In this document: piece by piece, positions 1 to 11,569 of the stretch
Numbering within the stretch: the stretch's first letter is position 1
How the letters are laid out: each line of letters starts with the position of its first letter
Assembly (NCBI RefSeq): GCF_016545825.1
Contig: NC_052614.1
Coordinates: 30,901,669-30,965,668, forward strand
DNA length: 64,000 bases
Source: Eucalyptus grandis
Taxonomy: Eukaryota > Streptophyta > Magnoliopsida > Myrtales > Myrtaceae
Reading direction: 5' to 3'
Program-made: the position numbers and the translations under genes
Notes under the pieces: generated by a model
Databases searched by the model: none
What the model was told of the DNA's origin: nothing
The model's input: the letters and a program-made list of their open reading frames with translations, nothing else

Positions 1-237
1 ATCAGGAGAGCGGCATCAATCCCTAACTAGTTTGTACTCGGGAGGCCAACCCAACCCCGCCTTCAAAGCTACTAAATAATATAATCATTCTATCCTAGAA
101 CTCCCAACACCAACCATCCTCACACTACTCCCAAGAACCAGTTGTGTTCATTTCCTCTGCATCCTCACTCTTTACTCAATAACCCCAAGCATCACTCACA
201 AATGTCACGAGTACAGGAGGATTCAGGGACCATGACA

Positions 238-250
238 TTTTCCCCCCACT
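238..250 (-). promoter_or_regulatory. Polypurine tract of the short retroelement
   Basis: The reverse complement is AGTGGGGGGAAAA, directly abutting the LTR end at 237. This is the position and composition of a plus-strand-priming polypurine tract and it fixes the element's orientation together with the PBS. Confidence 0.6.
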
Positions 251-827
251 CAATTCCGCAACGCCCTCGTTGCAATCCACTTTGTTGCTTCCTTACGTCC
301 CTTAACCATTGATGTGCCACTTTTTGGGATCTCACATTGTATGGTCACGCTTGCCCAACAAAACATGTTTTGTTCCATTCGTAGCCTCTTTTGATCTCAG
401 TTATTCAAGCCCATTTTCGATCACCTGTGCTTTTCTTGGCAAGTGTGGCATTTCTCGCCAATTGCATCTTTTGGCAACACCATTTTTGCCTACTAAGCAT
501 TTTGACTCCAACAAACCAAATAGAGGTTATTTCCTTGTTGAAAACATAGCAATAGACTCACTAATTGATTCAGGAACATTATCCCCATTTAGTGAGGATT
601 TGGTTCTTCTCCGACTCCACCCACTCAACAAGGAACCGAATCTTCTAGTGCCTTCATTGTCATCCTAGAAGTTAGTTGAGAGTCGCGCTTTGTCCAAGCA
701 CCTTTTGTACTGACGATTCACTCTCCACCCTCGTAGGATCGGGTAAACCACTAGTACTTTCCTATTCAACCCACACTAGAGAGAGGAGTCCGATTCTCTG
801 ACTCCCCCACTTACTAGAAGGATTCCC

Positions 828-839
828 ACTCTAATACCA
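828..839 (-). promoter_or_regulatory. Primer-binding site, initiator-tRNA-Met type
   Basis: The reverse complement reads TGGTATTAGAGT, which differs at two bases from TGGTATCAGAGC, the usual plant PBS complementary to the initiator tRNA-Met 3' end. It lies three bases from the LTR edge, as expected. Confidence 0.6.
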
Positions 840-842
840 AAT

Positions 843-1303
843 TGTCACGGGCTGAGAGCTCCTTAGCCACAAAACGACCCATGCGGCGCCTAGCGAGTGA
901 AATTCACCAAGCTAGCCCTCGTCCACAGTCATTCTAGAGAATTAACGACGAATAGCTTCCTTATATGAGATTGCATCATGTCCATCTTAGCTTGGGTGTC
1001 TAGTCTATCAAGCGAGATAGCAAATCTCTTTTAGGCTCAACACCTGGTTTTGGCCTATCATGGCCTCATCAAGAGAGCAGCATTAGCTTTCGACCAGTTT
1101 GTGCATAAGAGGTCAATCCCACCTTCATAGCTCTTAAGTAATATAAAAATCCTTTTATCCTAGAATTTCTAACACCAACCATCCTGATGCCACTCCCACG
1201 AACCAGTTGTGTTTTGTCCCCTCTACATCCTCACTCTACACTTGATAATTCCAAGCACCACTCACAAGTGTCACGAGTATAAGGGGATTCACGGATTGTG
1301 ACA
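843..1303 (-). repeat. 5' LTR of the short minus-strand retroelement
   Basis: This 461-bp unit starts TGTCACGG and ends TTGTGACA. Its right half aligns with 1-237, which is the matching LTR. The many substitutions between the two suggest an old insertion. Confidence 0.65.
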
Positions 1304-3149
1304 CTTGCAATGCATAAGATGGGATTAATATATGTGATGCCCAAGGCTAATGAACCTTGGATGCCTAACGATGGCCTGTAATGGATGTCGAAGGTGAATG
1401 CCTTGGCTAACAACTAAGGGCGTGCATGACAAAATTTATGTTTCTCTATTTCTCTATTTTTTTTGTTTATCGAAACAAGTTTGGAACAAAAATCCGTTTG
1501 GTAATGCAATTTCATTTTTCTATTTCTGGAACAGATTTCTATTCCGAAATAAATTTGAAGCATAAATCTGAAGTTAAAATTTTTAGCTTTTCTATTTCTC
1601 GCGAAATGAGAAATCAAAATTTTTCTCATCATTCACTCTCATCACTGCCCATCACCCACTTGCCACCCATGGGATGCTGGACGCCCATCGCCAATTGCTA
1701 GCTGGCCACCACCAACCTCGGCCACCAGCCGTTGCCCGTCAGCCATCAGATGTCGACCGCCGGCCGCCACACTCCGGCTACTCGTCGCCAACCGCCAATC
1801 GCTAGATGGCGGATGCCCACCAGTCGTTGGCTGCTCATCGCTAATCATTGGATGCCGAAGGTTCATCACCAACCACCAGATGTTCGCCGACGACCGTCCA
1901 CTGCTCACCACCGACCACCAACATCGGCTACCCGCCACCCGCCACCGGACTCCGGCCACTGGCCACCCACCACCGACCTCCTAGTTGCCGAACTTTGGTT
2001 GTCGGATGTCAAATGTCGAACTCGGGACATTGGATGCCAGTTGCCAGTCACTGGACTTCGATGTTGGACTCCATACTTTGGCCGCTTGCCGCCAGTCACT
2101 AGACGCCAAACGTCGAACTCCGGCCATCTAATGCTAGTCGTTGCCGCACCTAGAAATAAAAAATTTATTATGTTATCAAACGGATTTTTATTTCAGAAAA
2201 AGAAATTTTGAATTGTTATCAAATGCGTTTGTTTACTCAGAAACTTATCCATAGAATAGAAATTGAAAAATCAATTTCTGGCCAAAAATTCATTTATGTT
2301 CCAGAAATTTTGTCATGCATGCCCTAAGATGCCTTAATAGTTTTTAGGGATGCCTGAGTTGGTGACTGCTGGAAGTTTGACGCGAATGCCTTGGCTAACA
2401 ACCAAGATGCCAAAAGTAAGGATGCCTACAATAGAGGAACCGGTGGATGCCCGGTTAGTGAATTAGAAGTCACCACTAGAGCCGCCTACATGAACTAGTT
2501 GAGCAATTGAAATGGGGTTCAACCCCAGTGGCATTGTGCATGATAGATGTGCAGTGTGACACATCCATTGCATAGTAATGTGACCCACATGATTGAACAT
2601 GACATGTGTTGCATTAAATGCATGCTGGCACTACTTGTGTGATGGAAAATGGCCTGAGGCATATCATGTGCTCATACTTGTAAGCACTTGGTTGGATATT
2701 AGTTGTGTCCTAGACTCAAGAGTTAATTAAATCAAATAGTTTGTGAGTTCACTGTTTCTTCTACTAAGTGTCGGCTCACTCCTGTTTTTACTTTACCATA
2801 TCGTTAGCTATGCTGCCAATCCCCGCGTCCCCCATTTCCTAATATGGAGCTTTCGTGGTATTAGAGGATGAACATCATGAGTTCACCAACTTGATTTTCC
2901 AAGCACCATGTTCGTACAATACACAGCTGGGTTATTGGTAAATATGGTATAGCCTAACTTGATCTCTTACTGTTTCGTGGCCGTATTCGTGTTGATGAAT
3001 GGCCACTTGATAGGGCCGATCCCATTTCCTCATGCCCCTGATGCAGGTAGCAGGAGGGATGCGGAGGACTAGATGCCGGTGTATGTTGCAATGGAAGCAC
3101 GGTGGAGGGTTCATGCTTGTTATTTCATGTTGATTCTAATTTCATGTTG
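1304..3149. other. Gene-free stretch outside the MITE, with GATGCC-rich degenerate repeats
   Basis: Outside the MITE this stretch has no supportable gene. The phrase GAATGCCTTGGCTAACAAC occurs on both sides of the MITE (about 1396 and 2383), which indicates a tandem repeat of roughly 75 bp that the MITE entered. The sub-motif GATGCC recurs many times from 1320 to 2450. This resembles the short tandem arrays inside the large LTRs elsewhere in the window, but no LTR ends were found. Confidence 0.4.
1418..2324. mobile_element. Harbinger/Tourist-type non-autonomous element (MITE) with TAA duplication
   Basis: The ends are inverted repeats: GGGCGTGCATGACAAAATTT at the left and its near-perfect complement ending CATGCATGCCC at the right. 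The element is flanked by TAA at 1415-1417 and 2325-2327, the 3-bp target duplication of PIF/Harbinger transposons. It is 907 bp long. Its middle (about 1640-2130) is GC-rich, made of imperfect short repeats around GCCACC/CGCCGG. That composition produces open frames on both strands (for example 1732-2211 and 1642-1959) that resemble no protein. No transposase is present. Confidence 0.8.
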
Positions 3150-3432
3150 CTCAATGGTATGCTGGTCAAAAACCTCCCCCAGCGATTCAACACGTTATTC
3201 CACATCGAGGTATATGGACGAGTCCTGCATCGAAGGCTTCTTTGCAATTGAAACACTGACCTTACCACCAACCAAGGCAACACTTGGTTTGAGTCCTCAT
3301 GCCGTCAAAACAAAAAAGGGTTCAAGGAAGAATATGCCGAAATGTTGAGGCTTGCCTAGGACCGGACTTCGTTCTTAGAACAAGGCATGACCAAATACTG
3401 CCAAATTTCACATATTGCCTCCCCTCTTCAAT
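3150..3432 (+). pseudogene. Aspartyl protease exon-3 relic (copy A)
   Basis: The translation around 3226-3290 (GFFAIETLTLPPTKA) matches the segment GFFATETLTLTPTDV of the intact protease at 18002-21346. In a shifted frame it continues through relics of the LLGLARDP...FSYCIP region to about 3432. There are frameshifts and a stop (TAG in the LARDP segment), and neither catalytic Asp region is present. No matching first exons were found upstream. A sister relic lies at 41285-41485. It is a dead fragment of the tandem protease family. Confidence 0.7.
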
Positions 3433-4791
3433 GAGGTTAAGAACTGAGTTATGATAACTAACACATTCAGTATTCAACGTAAAGCACATGTTTACTCATT
3501 TTAAGGTTGCTTTATAGAGGAAAAATAGTTTCGGACCTATAAAATCCAATTATAAAATTGGATCGTAAAATAGTACGAAGTCTACAAACTGTCAACAATA
3601 AGTTGGAAAGACGTTACTCTTAAATGCTAAAAGCATCAGATAATAAATTAATACACAAAACACATATTAAGTACTCATAAGACACGTCGATAATGATGTT
3701 TCCGCCAAGAAAACACCATAATTTTATGACCTGAACCAATTATTTTAGAGTTCTGCAGATTTTAGGTTAAAAACTGGCATATTATAACAGAAACCCAAGT
3801 GAACTTAGGAAAATTGGCACCGCAAGTACATAAACTTTTGTTCGTTCTACAATTGAATACCTAAACCTCTTCTTCTTCTTTTTTTAATCAAGCATCCCAG
3901 TTTTAAATTATAGCTCAATACGAGGCCACCAATAAATAAATTGCCATGTTATTTGATTTTGTTGACATGGCTTGCTCACTTGGCACCAGAAGCACAATTG
4001 ATAACATGGCTCGTGTAATTAACAAAACTTGTACCACATCCATTTATAGGTTGGTGATTTAGGGAGAGAGCGCCGATTTGGAGGATCTTAGCCATTTAAC
4101 ATGACTTTGCTTACGTAGCATCATTTTAAGAGGCCAGGTGTTAATAATGTTATATCCAAGTTAGCATTTTCCAGCTACATTTCTAATGGAAGCCTGACAT
4201 AGATGCTCATTTGAAAAGTTGAGGCAGTCCATCGAAATAATAATGAAAGCATTAGATTATAAAACTGACAAAATTCAAGCACTTGCAATGTCATTGCCCT
4301 TTGAATATGATTAAAAGAAGAAGAAGAAGAAGAAGTCGTAATCAACATTTTCATCAAATTCTAGCTCTATGGCTGGACCACACTCATCATGTCCACCATT
4401 GGCATATAAGTCTATCACTAAGCCGTGCCCAAAAAAGTTAAGTAAGTCTATCATTTAGCCAAGCTTCGGAGGCCTTTGCTACTTAATTTGTTTCAAGTAT
4501 TCTCCTTTTTCGGACTAAATGTAAAATGGGGTAAAAGAATGGTAAAATCACAATGATTTTCAATTTGACACAATTATGTCAAATTAAGACTATGGCAGGA
4601 TGAAAATCATTCATAAGATCGTGAAATTTTATATGATTTAAATCTACATTCTACCAAGATTTTATCAATATAAGATTTCAACCTAAATTGAGATCGTTCG
4701 TGGGGTTTAAGATTGTAATATCTCGAGGTTTTAATTAGGATGAATCATGATCCATATTTAAGAGTTGACTTAAATGTTTCAATTTTACAAA
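3433..4791. other. AT-rich spacer without genes; from 4239 shared with 42386 onward
   Basis: No gene is supported. From about 4239 the sequence matches 42386 onward, starting at AATAATGAAAGCATTAG. A short AAG triplet run sits at 4315-4335. Confidence 0.5.
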
Positions 4792-6842
4792 GGGAGAATT
4801 ACCAAAAAAAGTCCTAAACCTATTGCAATTGTGCCAATTCAGTCCTACACTTTTTTGGGCCAATTTAGTCCTAAACCTTTTACTTTTGTTCCAGTTCAGT
4901 CCATCTAGCCAAAATTAGCCAGCCGGGGCGTGACGTGGCGGTGGCCCGGTCAATGGCGAGCTTTTTTAATAATATTTTATTATTTTTATTAATTTATTTT
5001 TTTCTTTTCTTTTTTTTCCTCCTCCCTCCTCCTTCCTTGGGCTCGCGACCGGCCAGCTGCCGGTCGCCGGACTAAGGCGATCCGGTGGGGCGAGGAGACC
5101 TCGCCGATGCGACGGCGAGCCCCCTCGCCGTCGCTGGGCGCGAGCTCACCTCGCGCGGCAACCGTGAGGCAACCTCGCGCCCGGCGACGGTGAGGGGGCT
5201 CGCTGTCGCGTCTCGGCGAGGGCTTGCCTCACCCCGTCGTCGCCGGCGCAAGCTTGCCTCGAGGTCACCGCGCGAGGCGAGCCCTCGCGGATCTCGGCGA
5301 GGGGGCTCGCCGTCGCGTCCGGTGAGGCCTCCTCGCCGGATCTCGGCAAGGGCTCACCTCGCCGGCGACCGCGAGGCGAGCTCGCACCTAGCGACGACGA
5401 GGCCCCCTCACCGAATCTGGTGAGGGCTCAACTCGCGGTCGCCGGGCGAGGTCAACCCTCGCCGTCGCATCCGGCAAGGCCTCCTTGCCGGATCGCGAGG
5501 GCTCGCCTCGCCGGATCGCGAGGCGAGCTCGCGCCAAAGAACGGCGAAGCCCCCTCGCCGGATCCGGCGAGGGCTCAACTCGCGGTCGTTGGGCGGGCGA
5601 GCCCTCGCCAGATCCGGCGGGGGCTTGCCTCACTGGATCCCCTCAGTCCGGCGACCCGCCAACCTGGCCGGTCGCCGGAGCCCAAGGAAGGGGGAAGAAA
5701 GAGGAGGCAAAAAAAAAAGGAAAAAAAGTTAATAAAAAATGTTGAAAATAAAATATTATTAAAAAATCACGCGCGCCGGCCGGCCGATCAATTTTGGCCG
5801 GATGGACTAAACTGGAACAAAAATAAAAGGTTTAGGACTAAATTGGCCAAAAAAAAAAGTTTAGGACTGAATTGGCACAATTGCAATAGGTTTAGGACTT
5901 TTTTGGTAATTCTCCCATTTTACAAATTACCCTACATTGGTACCGTGCAAATATGATTTAAAGCATAATGCTCATCCTATGCTCACTAGATTCAAAATTT
6001 TAGAACTCAAAACCTACCACGTGATCACCAATATCCATCTTTAAACCTATCTTGTCATGTCGGTTCCACAGAGTCTTGTGATTCCACATGTTTTCTTGCA
6101 CACACTTGCTACCATAATACTCACTAGTCTCAACCATCACCACCATCCCTAGTGTTAGGGAAACTAAACTTCCGAGTCTTCAGCCAGAAGTTAGGATTTC
6201 AGGTTGCGAAGAAGCCACAAAACTCAAAAGAGCTTCATTATCGTAACAAAGCATTCTTGAATTTGACCTTATGAGTCGATAGCTTAGTTATGTCGAGCGG
6301 GCAGGTGTAATGAAAAAATTGACAATTTCACCTAGAGAGATCATCATAAAGAAGTTTGAGTTCACCCGTTAGCATATTCATGTTTGGATCCATTTTCATT
6401 CAAAAATTTAAAGGATTAGTTTATGAGTGCACTAGAATATATTAATTCTTACGTATCTATTGAAAGAAGCTTAAATCTAATTTCAAGAGCCAAGGCACCT
6501 TAAAATAGTTTGGATTATTCGTTGTTTTTACAATTTGTTGCTGTACAATTCAAGTTGACTCCACAACAGTCTAAATTAATCACACTGATCAAAAATACTT
6601 TCGACCTACTAACCCCAACTTATGAAAATATCACTAAGGAAAGATATCAAAATGAGAGTAATTAATGTGATTGATAGTTGCCAAATCTGTTCTCTATTAT
6701 CAAAAAAAAAACTTCAATCAAATAAAATTCAATATCATAAATCTCTTATTTCTATTAAGGATGCATTCGTTTTACAAAAAAAAACTCAACATTTCAAAAA
6801 TAATTTTTAAAAATTAATCACTTGTATCACTTATAAAAATGG
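4239..6842. repeat. Duplicated spacer, copy 1 (partner 42386-44307)
   Basis: This block and 42386-44307 are colinear and closely similar. They share the start near AATAATGAAAGCATTAG and the end near ACTTATAAAAATGG. Each copy has one private insertion, a MULE here at 4792-5916 and a MULE-type MITE in the partner at 43706-44215, so each copy provides the empty site for the other. Both copies lie downstream of an aspartyl-protease exon-3 relic, which suggests an old duplication of a protease relic plus its flank. Confidence 0.8.
4792..5916. mobile_element. Non-autonomous Mutator-like element (MULE) with long TIRs and GC-rich core
   Basis: The terminal inverted repeats are long (about 55-60 bp), beginning GGGAGAATTACCAAAAAAAG and mirrored at 5860-5916. 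A 10-bp duplication ATTTTACAAA flanks it at 4782-4791 and 5917-5926, in the Mutator range. The paralogous spacer at about 42935 has this sequence once with no insertion, confirming the boundaries. The core (about 5040-5690) is very GC-rich with repeated CGCCGG/GCGAGG blocks, giving overlapping open frames in several phases. No transposase is visible, and I see no recognisable captured gene. Confidence 0.85.
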
Positions 6843-7396
6843 GCATAACCAAAAGGTGACCAACTACCCGATATGGGAGACCGATGGTCACTCCACGAGT
6901 TATGTCATGACCATTTGGGTTGATGAGGGTTACCTAATCTAGTGGCTCACCGTTTTGTGGGGTGGTACTTTTGGGTAGGATATGAGAGCTCATAGCTAGT
7001 TAGGTGGTAGTGAGATTAGTAACACTTTTTGAACTACCCTCGTAATATTAAAGGTGTTTGGTGTACCCTAGACCCCTTTTTTTATGAAGGTCATGGTGAA
7101 GCTTTTGGACTAATCGGATGTGGCGAAGCATGTTAGGTTGAAGCTAGTTTAATTAACTTGTTATGTATGGCTTGTATGTGATGTTGACCTTGATGCATAT
7201 ATATACATATAAGTATGCTTTTAACTATCCCTATCATATGGTGGGTTGGAGATTTGTTTATGCTTTCGCTTATGCATGCTATCATTATAACAGATGGGTT
7301 GGCGACGCCTCCTGAGATGTCATGAGCAAATGACCAAAAGGAAGGAATATGTCAAGCATGGGTTATAGTACGGCCGTGGTAGATTGGGACGTTACA
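6842..7396. mobile_element. Degenerate LTR-end-like fragment
   Basis: The right part (about 7230-7396) resembles the 3' portion of the large LTR family in this window: a GGGTTGGCGACGCCTCCTG block, the word ATGTC, then GGGACGTTACA at the end. AAATG occurs at 6837-6841 and 7397-7401 and could be a 5-bp target duplication. The left end does not start with TG and the unit is far shorter than its relatives, so this is probably a truncated solo LTR. Coding sequence of a copia element begins immediately to the right. Confidence 0.4.
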
Positions 7397-9240
7397 AAAT
7401 GAATATGATGGGGGAGTTAACCTTCTTCATTGGGCTTCAAATCAAACAAACAAAGGATAGTACTTTCATATATCAAGAAAAGTACACAAAGGAAGTGATG
7501 GAAAAGTTCAACATGGAGAATTCAAAGAAGACCGAAACACCAATATCGTACTCGTCTAAGCTTAACAATGATGAAAAGGGTAAAAAGGTCGATAAAAAAT
7601 TTATATAGAAGCTTGATTGGTTCATTATTATATCTTACTGCTTCAAGAGCTGTCATTTTCTTCAGTGTTTGTATGTGCACAAGGTTTCAATAAGATCTTA
7701 AGCAATCGCACTTTTCAGTTGTAAAATGAATTTTTAAGTATATCAATACCTATCATTCTCTAGGACTATAATATCTCCAGAGATCAAATTTCAAATTTTG
7801 TTGATTTGATCTTGCAAGCGGTAAGTTAAGTAGCATCGACGTGCAACACAACACGCCAATACATCATTTCTCAAAAATGGAGAATTCCAACATATTGGGG
7901 CACGCTGTATATTAAATGAATATTTTTATTTTTAATTAATTTGATTCAAATTCACAATTAAATAAATAATAAAAAAGAGCCTACAATGAATTTACACTAA
8001 TAATATTAATAAATCTATTCATAAGAAACTCAAAAGACATTTATAGTTAATGTGTATCCATGTTTGAGAACATGTTTCTAACTCTAACGAAAATTATTGA
8101 TGAAACTAATGACTAACAAGAAATTAGGATTTACTTATTTAAATAAATCTATGATCTTCTACAATGACCAAATTTTATCAATATTCAACATTCAGTATTT
8201 TTATTTTTCGAAATCACTTTATAGCCTCTCTTATTTATTTTTCTGATTAAAAAAAAAACCCCCGTGTCCACCCCCAACCCCCACCCACCCCCCAAATTTA
8301 TTTCACTTCCCTCATTTCTTTATCTTCCCCTCGTTTCTCCCTCCTCCCCCCTTTTTCCTTGAAAATTGAACACCCTCTCATCCACCCCCTCCCTCCCTCC
8401 AAAAGAAAGAATCATGCCAAAGTCTCATCAAAATCCCATTTTTAATTTTTTTTAGTTTCCTCCCTCAAAAACCCTAGCCGTTGCCTCCTCCCTCCTCGTC
8501 CTTCTCGCACAACCCTCTTCCTCTCGATCTTTGCTCTCTCTCAATCGTCTCATCACCATCACTCGTCACCTCACCTATGGCTCTTTGGCCTTTCCTCCTT
8601 CACGGCTGCAACCTCACCATCGACCCTCCATCAAAGCATCGCCGTCGCATTCCTCAAAGTCACCTCGGTCTCTACTCTTCCTCTGGCCCTCCCTTGCCAT
8701 TGCAGCCTCGCCTCTGCTCCCTTGCCCTCACCTCTACCCTCCATGGTCTTCTTCAATGATCCTCTCTCTCAAACACACATGTCCGAATGTGTCAAGAAGA
8801 GTTAACCACAAATCGGAAAATCCAACACATGTTGACCACGTGTCCGAACATGTCCGAGAATGTCTGACATGTCAACACGTGTCGGACATAACCTGGAACC
8901 CCTAGCAACATGTCTATGCTTCATAAATTGTAAGATTAACAAGAAAAGTACTTCGGGAACATGTCAAATGCTGGGGTATATGCTAGTTTCTTGGTTTTCC
9001 AAAAAAGCCACATACAGTCGCTCTATCAACCGCTGAAGTGGCATATGCAACACTTGGAAGTTATCGTGCTTAGATTCTCTAGATGAAGCAACAACCGAAG
9101 GACTTTGGTGTTGAAGAATCAAACATTGAAATTATACATGATAGCACCAATGCCATCAATTTGACAAAGAATTCTAACCATATTGCAGGTATGAGTTCTA
9201 GGGCGAAAGGAAGTGTTGAGCACTTTGAAATCTTGGATTC
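7384..9240 (+). pseudogene. Ty1/copia reverse transcriptase - RNase H relic, interrupted
   Basis: The translation at 7390-7608 carries the copia RT C-terminal signature (MMGELTFFIGLQIKQTKD), continuing after a frame break into GSLLYLTASR-like sequence to about 7690 and fading near 7870. The RNase H part resumes at about 8935 with KKSTSGTCQ-like sequence, a STAE-like motif near 9035 and DSTNAINLTKN at about 9146-9178. About 1 kb of unrelated DNA separates the two. Frameshifts and stops show that it is dead. It belongs with the copia LTR at 15296-16432. In the second copy this part is lost at the N gap. Confidence 0.75.
7870..8935. other. Insertion of unknown type inside the copia relic
   Basis: This DNA interrupts RT/RNase H colinearity. 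It has an AT-rich left part, a long pyrimidine-rich tract (about 8245-8560) and, at 8770-8905, clustered near-palindromic words such as CACGTGTCCG and CGGACAT. Open frames at 8481-8759 and 8531-8905 overlap in different phases, are low-complexity and resemble no protein. I could not find terminal repeats. Confidence 0.4.
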
Positions 9241-11420
9241 TTCCAAAAGCATTAAAGTACAAGTAGCAGAACCCACTTTGATTCAATGCATCTTCAATCG
9301 CCATAGTATCAATGCTAGCAATTTGAAGTTTGCTATTGAATCCCCTAGAATGTTGGGTAATAATGAGGAACTCATTTTGAAACTCCTGGCTAAAAATGGG
9401 TTTAAGAAAGAGGAAGGACTTGAGACTATGTTGGCTAATCCAATAAGATCTCTGTTGCCCGTGCATGTGGGTGATTCAAGTAGGACAAGTACTTCTTTGA
9501 AGATAGGAAAGAAGAAAAAGGGAAGAAATTAGGGAGCAAGAAAAATTCTGAGTCCGTTGATGATGGAAGAAAAGGAGCTCATGATGAGAAGTTGTTCACA
9601 AATTTCAAAATAAAACTTGGTGGATTTGTGGCCGTGGGAAGCAGAGTAAAGAAGTTGATGAGATCACAGAAGCACCTTGATCATCATAAATCACTGTTGT
9701 CCAAAAAAGTTATCAGACAACGTAATGTTGATTTCAGTTTCTTTGAAAAGTCTGGAATTCAAAGCCAGCACTATTTTGAAAAACTTTTGATGAAAGACTT
9801 TTGCACTATGAAATATCCATATCATCCTATTTTGGCGGCCTACTTTTATTCATATCTTTCTTTCTACTCTCTAAACACCATTGAATTCACAATATATGAT
9901 GATATATATACTGTCCAAGCATCTAATTTGGCTAAAATCCTTGGAGTCAACTATTCTAAGTTTTTGCTATTGATATTGACCTTGACTTAGCTTACAGATC
10001 AATCTCTGACATTTCTGGCTTCACCAAAGATACAAAATCACATGTTTCACATAATCATTTCCCTGCAAAACATATTATTCTGCACAAAATCATCATAAAT
10101 TTTCTTAGACCAAGGGGATCCTCAAAGACTGATGTCTTAAGATACAAGGCTAAACTTATTTGGGTTATAGTAAATTATCACCCTTTCTCACTTGTACACA
10201 TGGTCATTCTCCATATGTACAAAACAATGCTAAAAAAAAACAAAGTGCAATTACCTTACAAATCTTTGATCACTAAGATATTTGAACATCTCGGGATTGA
10301 TCTTCTTCAGAAATTTTGTTTGAAGTCCCTCCCTCTAATGATAGTTGGTGAAAAGATAATGAGAAAGATGAGTTTCAAGCCCGCAAGTGATGGACAAAAA
10401 GACAAATAGGGAAACCTTGTTTCGATAAATGTTGACACCATTGTTCTTGAATAAGTATCTCCAGTAGCAAAAAGAAGGAAAACTCAATCTCAATCTTCTC
10501 CTCAAAAGAAAAGAGATCCTCATAATTTCTTACAAAGAATCAATGAAGAATCTTCTGAAGATGAAGATTTTGATTCCTCTAAGGAGGAAAAAGACCCTGC
10601 AGAAGAAGATTTTGATGATTTGACTAGTGAAGATGGACTGGAGAAAGTTCCTGAGGATAATGAAGGTGAAAATTTTGATGATTGGACATTCGTCATAGTC
10701 CAAGAGATTCAGCAATAGGAATGGATTAACCAACAGATGTTTGATGCCCCAAATACTAAAGATCAGCATCAACTTAGTTAAGCTAGAGCAATTGTCGAAG
10801 GCATTGTTGTTGAGGTGCGTATGATAGATGATACACTAGACAACCAAAGGTAGACTCTTGGATGAGAGCTAACTTATGAGAATGTTGAAACAATTCAAAG
10901 TACTGAAGTTTCTACTTAACTTGAGAATATCCTTGAACCTAAGCCAGGTACGAAACTCCTCTGAACATCAAAATGAAATATCCCTGTTACAAGCATAATT
11001 TTAGGGGGTACAAAAGGTGCTTAGATTGAGGGGGAGCATGAGAAGGATATGGTTTTTGATGTTGCTACTGATGTTGGATCAGAATCTATTCCTCAAACAG
11101 ACACAACATCTAATCAGAACAATTCTTTTATTCTGCAAACCTTGACGGAAATCAAGGAGTAATAGAATACTCTAGAAGAGAGTTTAAAAGAGATGAAGCT
11201 CTTATTTGAAACTGAAATGGAGAAACTTGCTAAGGAAATGGAAGGGAAACTGAAGACAATTGAGGATACAATGGCCAATCTAAACTGTTATCATCTTGCT
11301 CATGTTCCTCTAGCTTTGGTTGAACCTGCTACAACAAGCTTTCCTGTTCCAAATCCTACACAACCATCCTCCTCAAATGATTTCTTGAGTATGGATTGTA
11401 TTATATGATATTTTCAACAT
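9241..11420 (+). pseudogene. Copia-element downstream ORF (plant-transposon-protein / env-like position), decayed
   Basis: Downstream of RNase H lie broken coding blocks on one strand: 9083-9532, 9592-9990, 10000-10409 and an acidic Glu/Asp-rich segment near 10500-10720, then a Lys/Glu-rich helical segment at 11193-11300. The blocks at 9700-9960 and 10200-10380 resemble the 'putative plant transposon protein' region found after pol in Sire/Maximus-type copia elements. The function of that region is not established; it occupies the place called env-like in Sire elements. Several stops and frameshifts are present. The same series recurs at 49156-51340. Confidence 0.55.
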
Positions 11421-11529
11421 GACTTGGTTTGTAATTTGCACTAATACTCTAGCTTGGATTGATTCTCTAACTTTATCATGGTTTCCATTATGGATTATAT
11501 GTGCAAATTCAATTGTCTATGATGCTAAC

Positions 11530-11544
11530 AAAAAAGGGGAGATT
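11530..11544 (+). promoter_or_regulatory. Polypurine-tract-like sequence of the copia element
   Basis: AAAAAAGGGGAGATT follows the last coding remnants, the usual form of the polypurine tract in Sire-type copia elements. A second, weaker purine tract (AAAAAGATGAAGAT) directly precedes the LTR at 15296. Confidence 0.45.
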
Positions 11545-11569
11545 GCAGAAGCAAAACCTACATGACTTA

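Larger units (their letters stand above)
1..1303 (-). mobile_element. Short LTR retrotransposon, minus orientation, left end cut by window edge
   Basis: Positions 1-237 and about 1069-1303 are diverged direct repeats, read as the two LTRs. The complete one spans 843-1303 and has TG...CA ends with the short inverted repeat TGTCAC/GTGACA. Read on the minus strand, a primer-binding site lies just inside the right LTR (828-839) and a purine-rich tract lies just inside the left LTR (238-250), so transcription would run right to left. Only about 605 bp lie between the LTRs, with no recognisable gag or pol, so this is a non-autonomous (TRIM-like) or internally deleted element. An open frame on the plus strand at 309-668 runs against the element and I do not treat it as a gene. 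The left LTR starts outside the window, so the target-site duplication cannot be tested. Confidence 0.7.

Noticed and set aside
309..668. Plus-strand frame of 119 codons
   Set aside because: It runs against the orientation of the small LTR element that contains it and resembles no protein.
1642..2211. Two opposite frames over 100 codons
   Set aside because: They lie in the repetitive GC-rich middle of a MITE and lack any domain.
5085..5956. Arg/Ala/Pro-rich frames up to 178 codons
   Set aside because: They are translations of the repetitive GC-rich MULE core, open in overlapping phases and on both strands.
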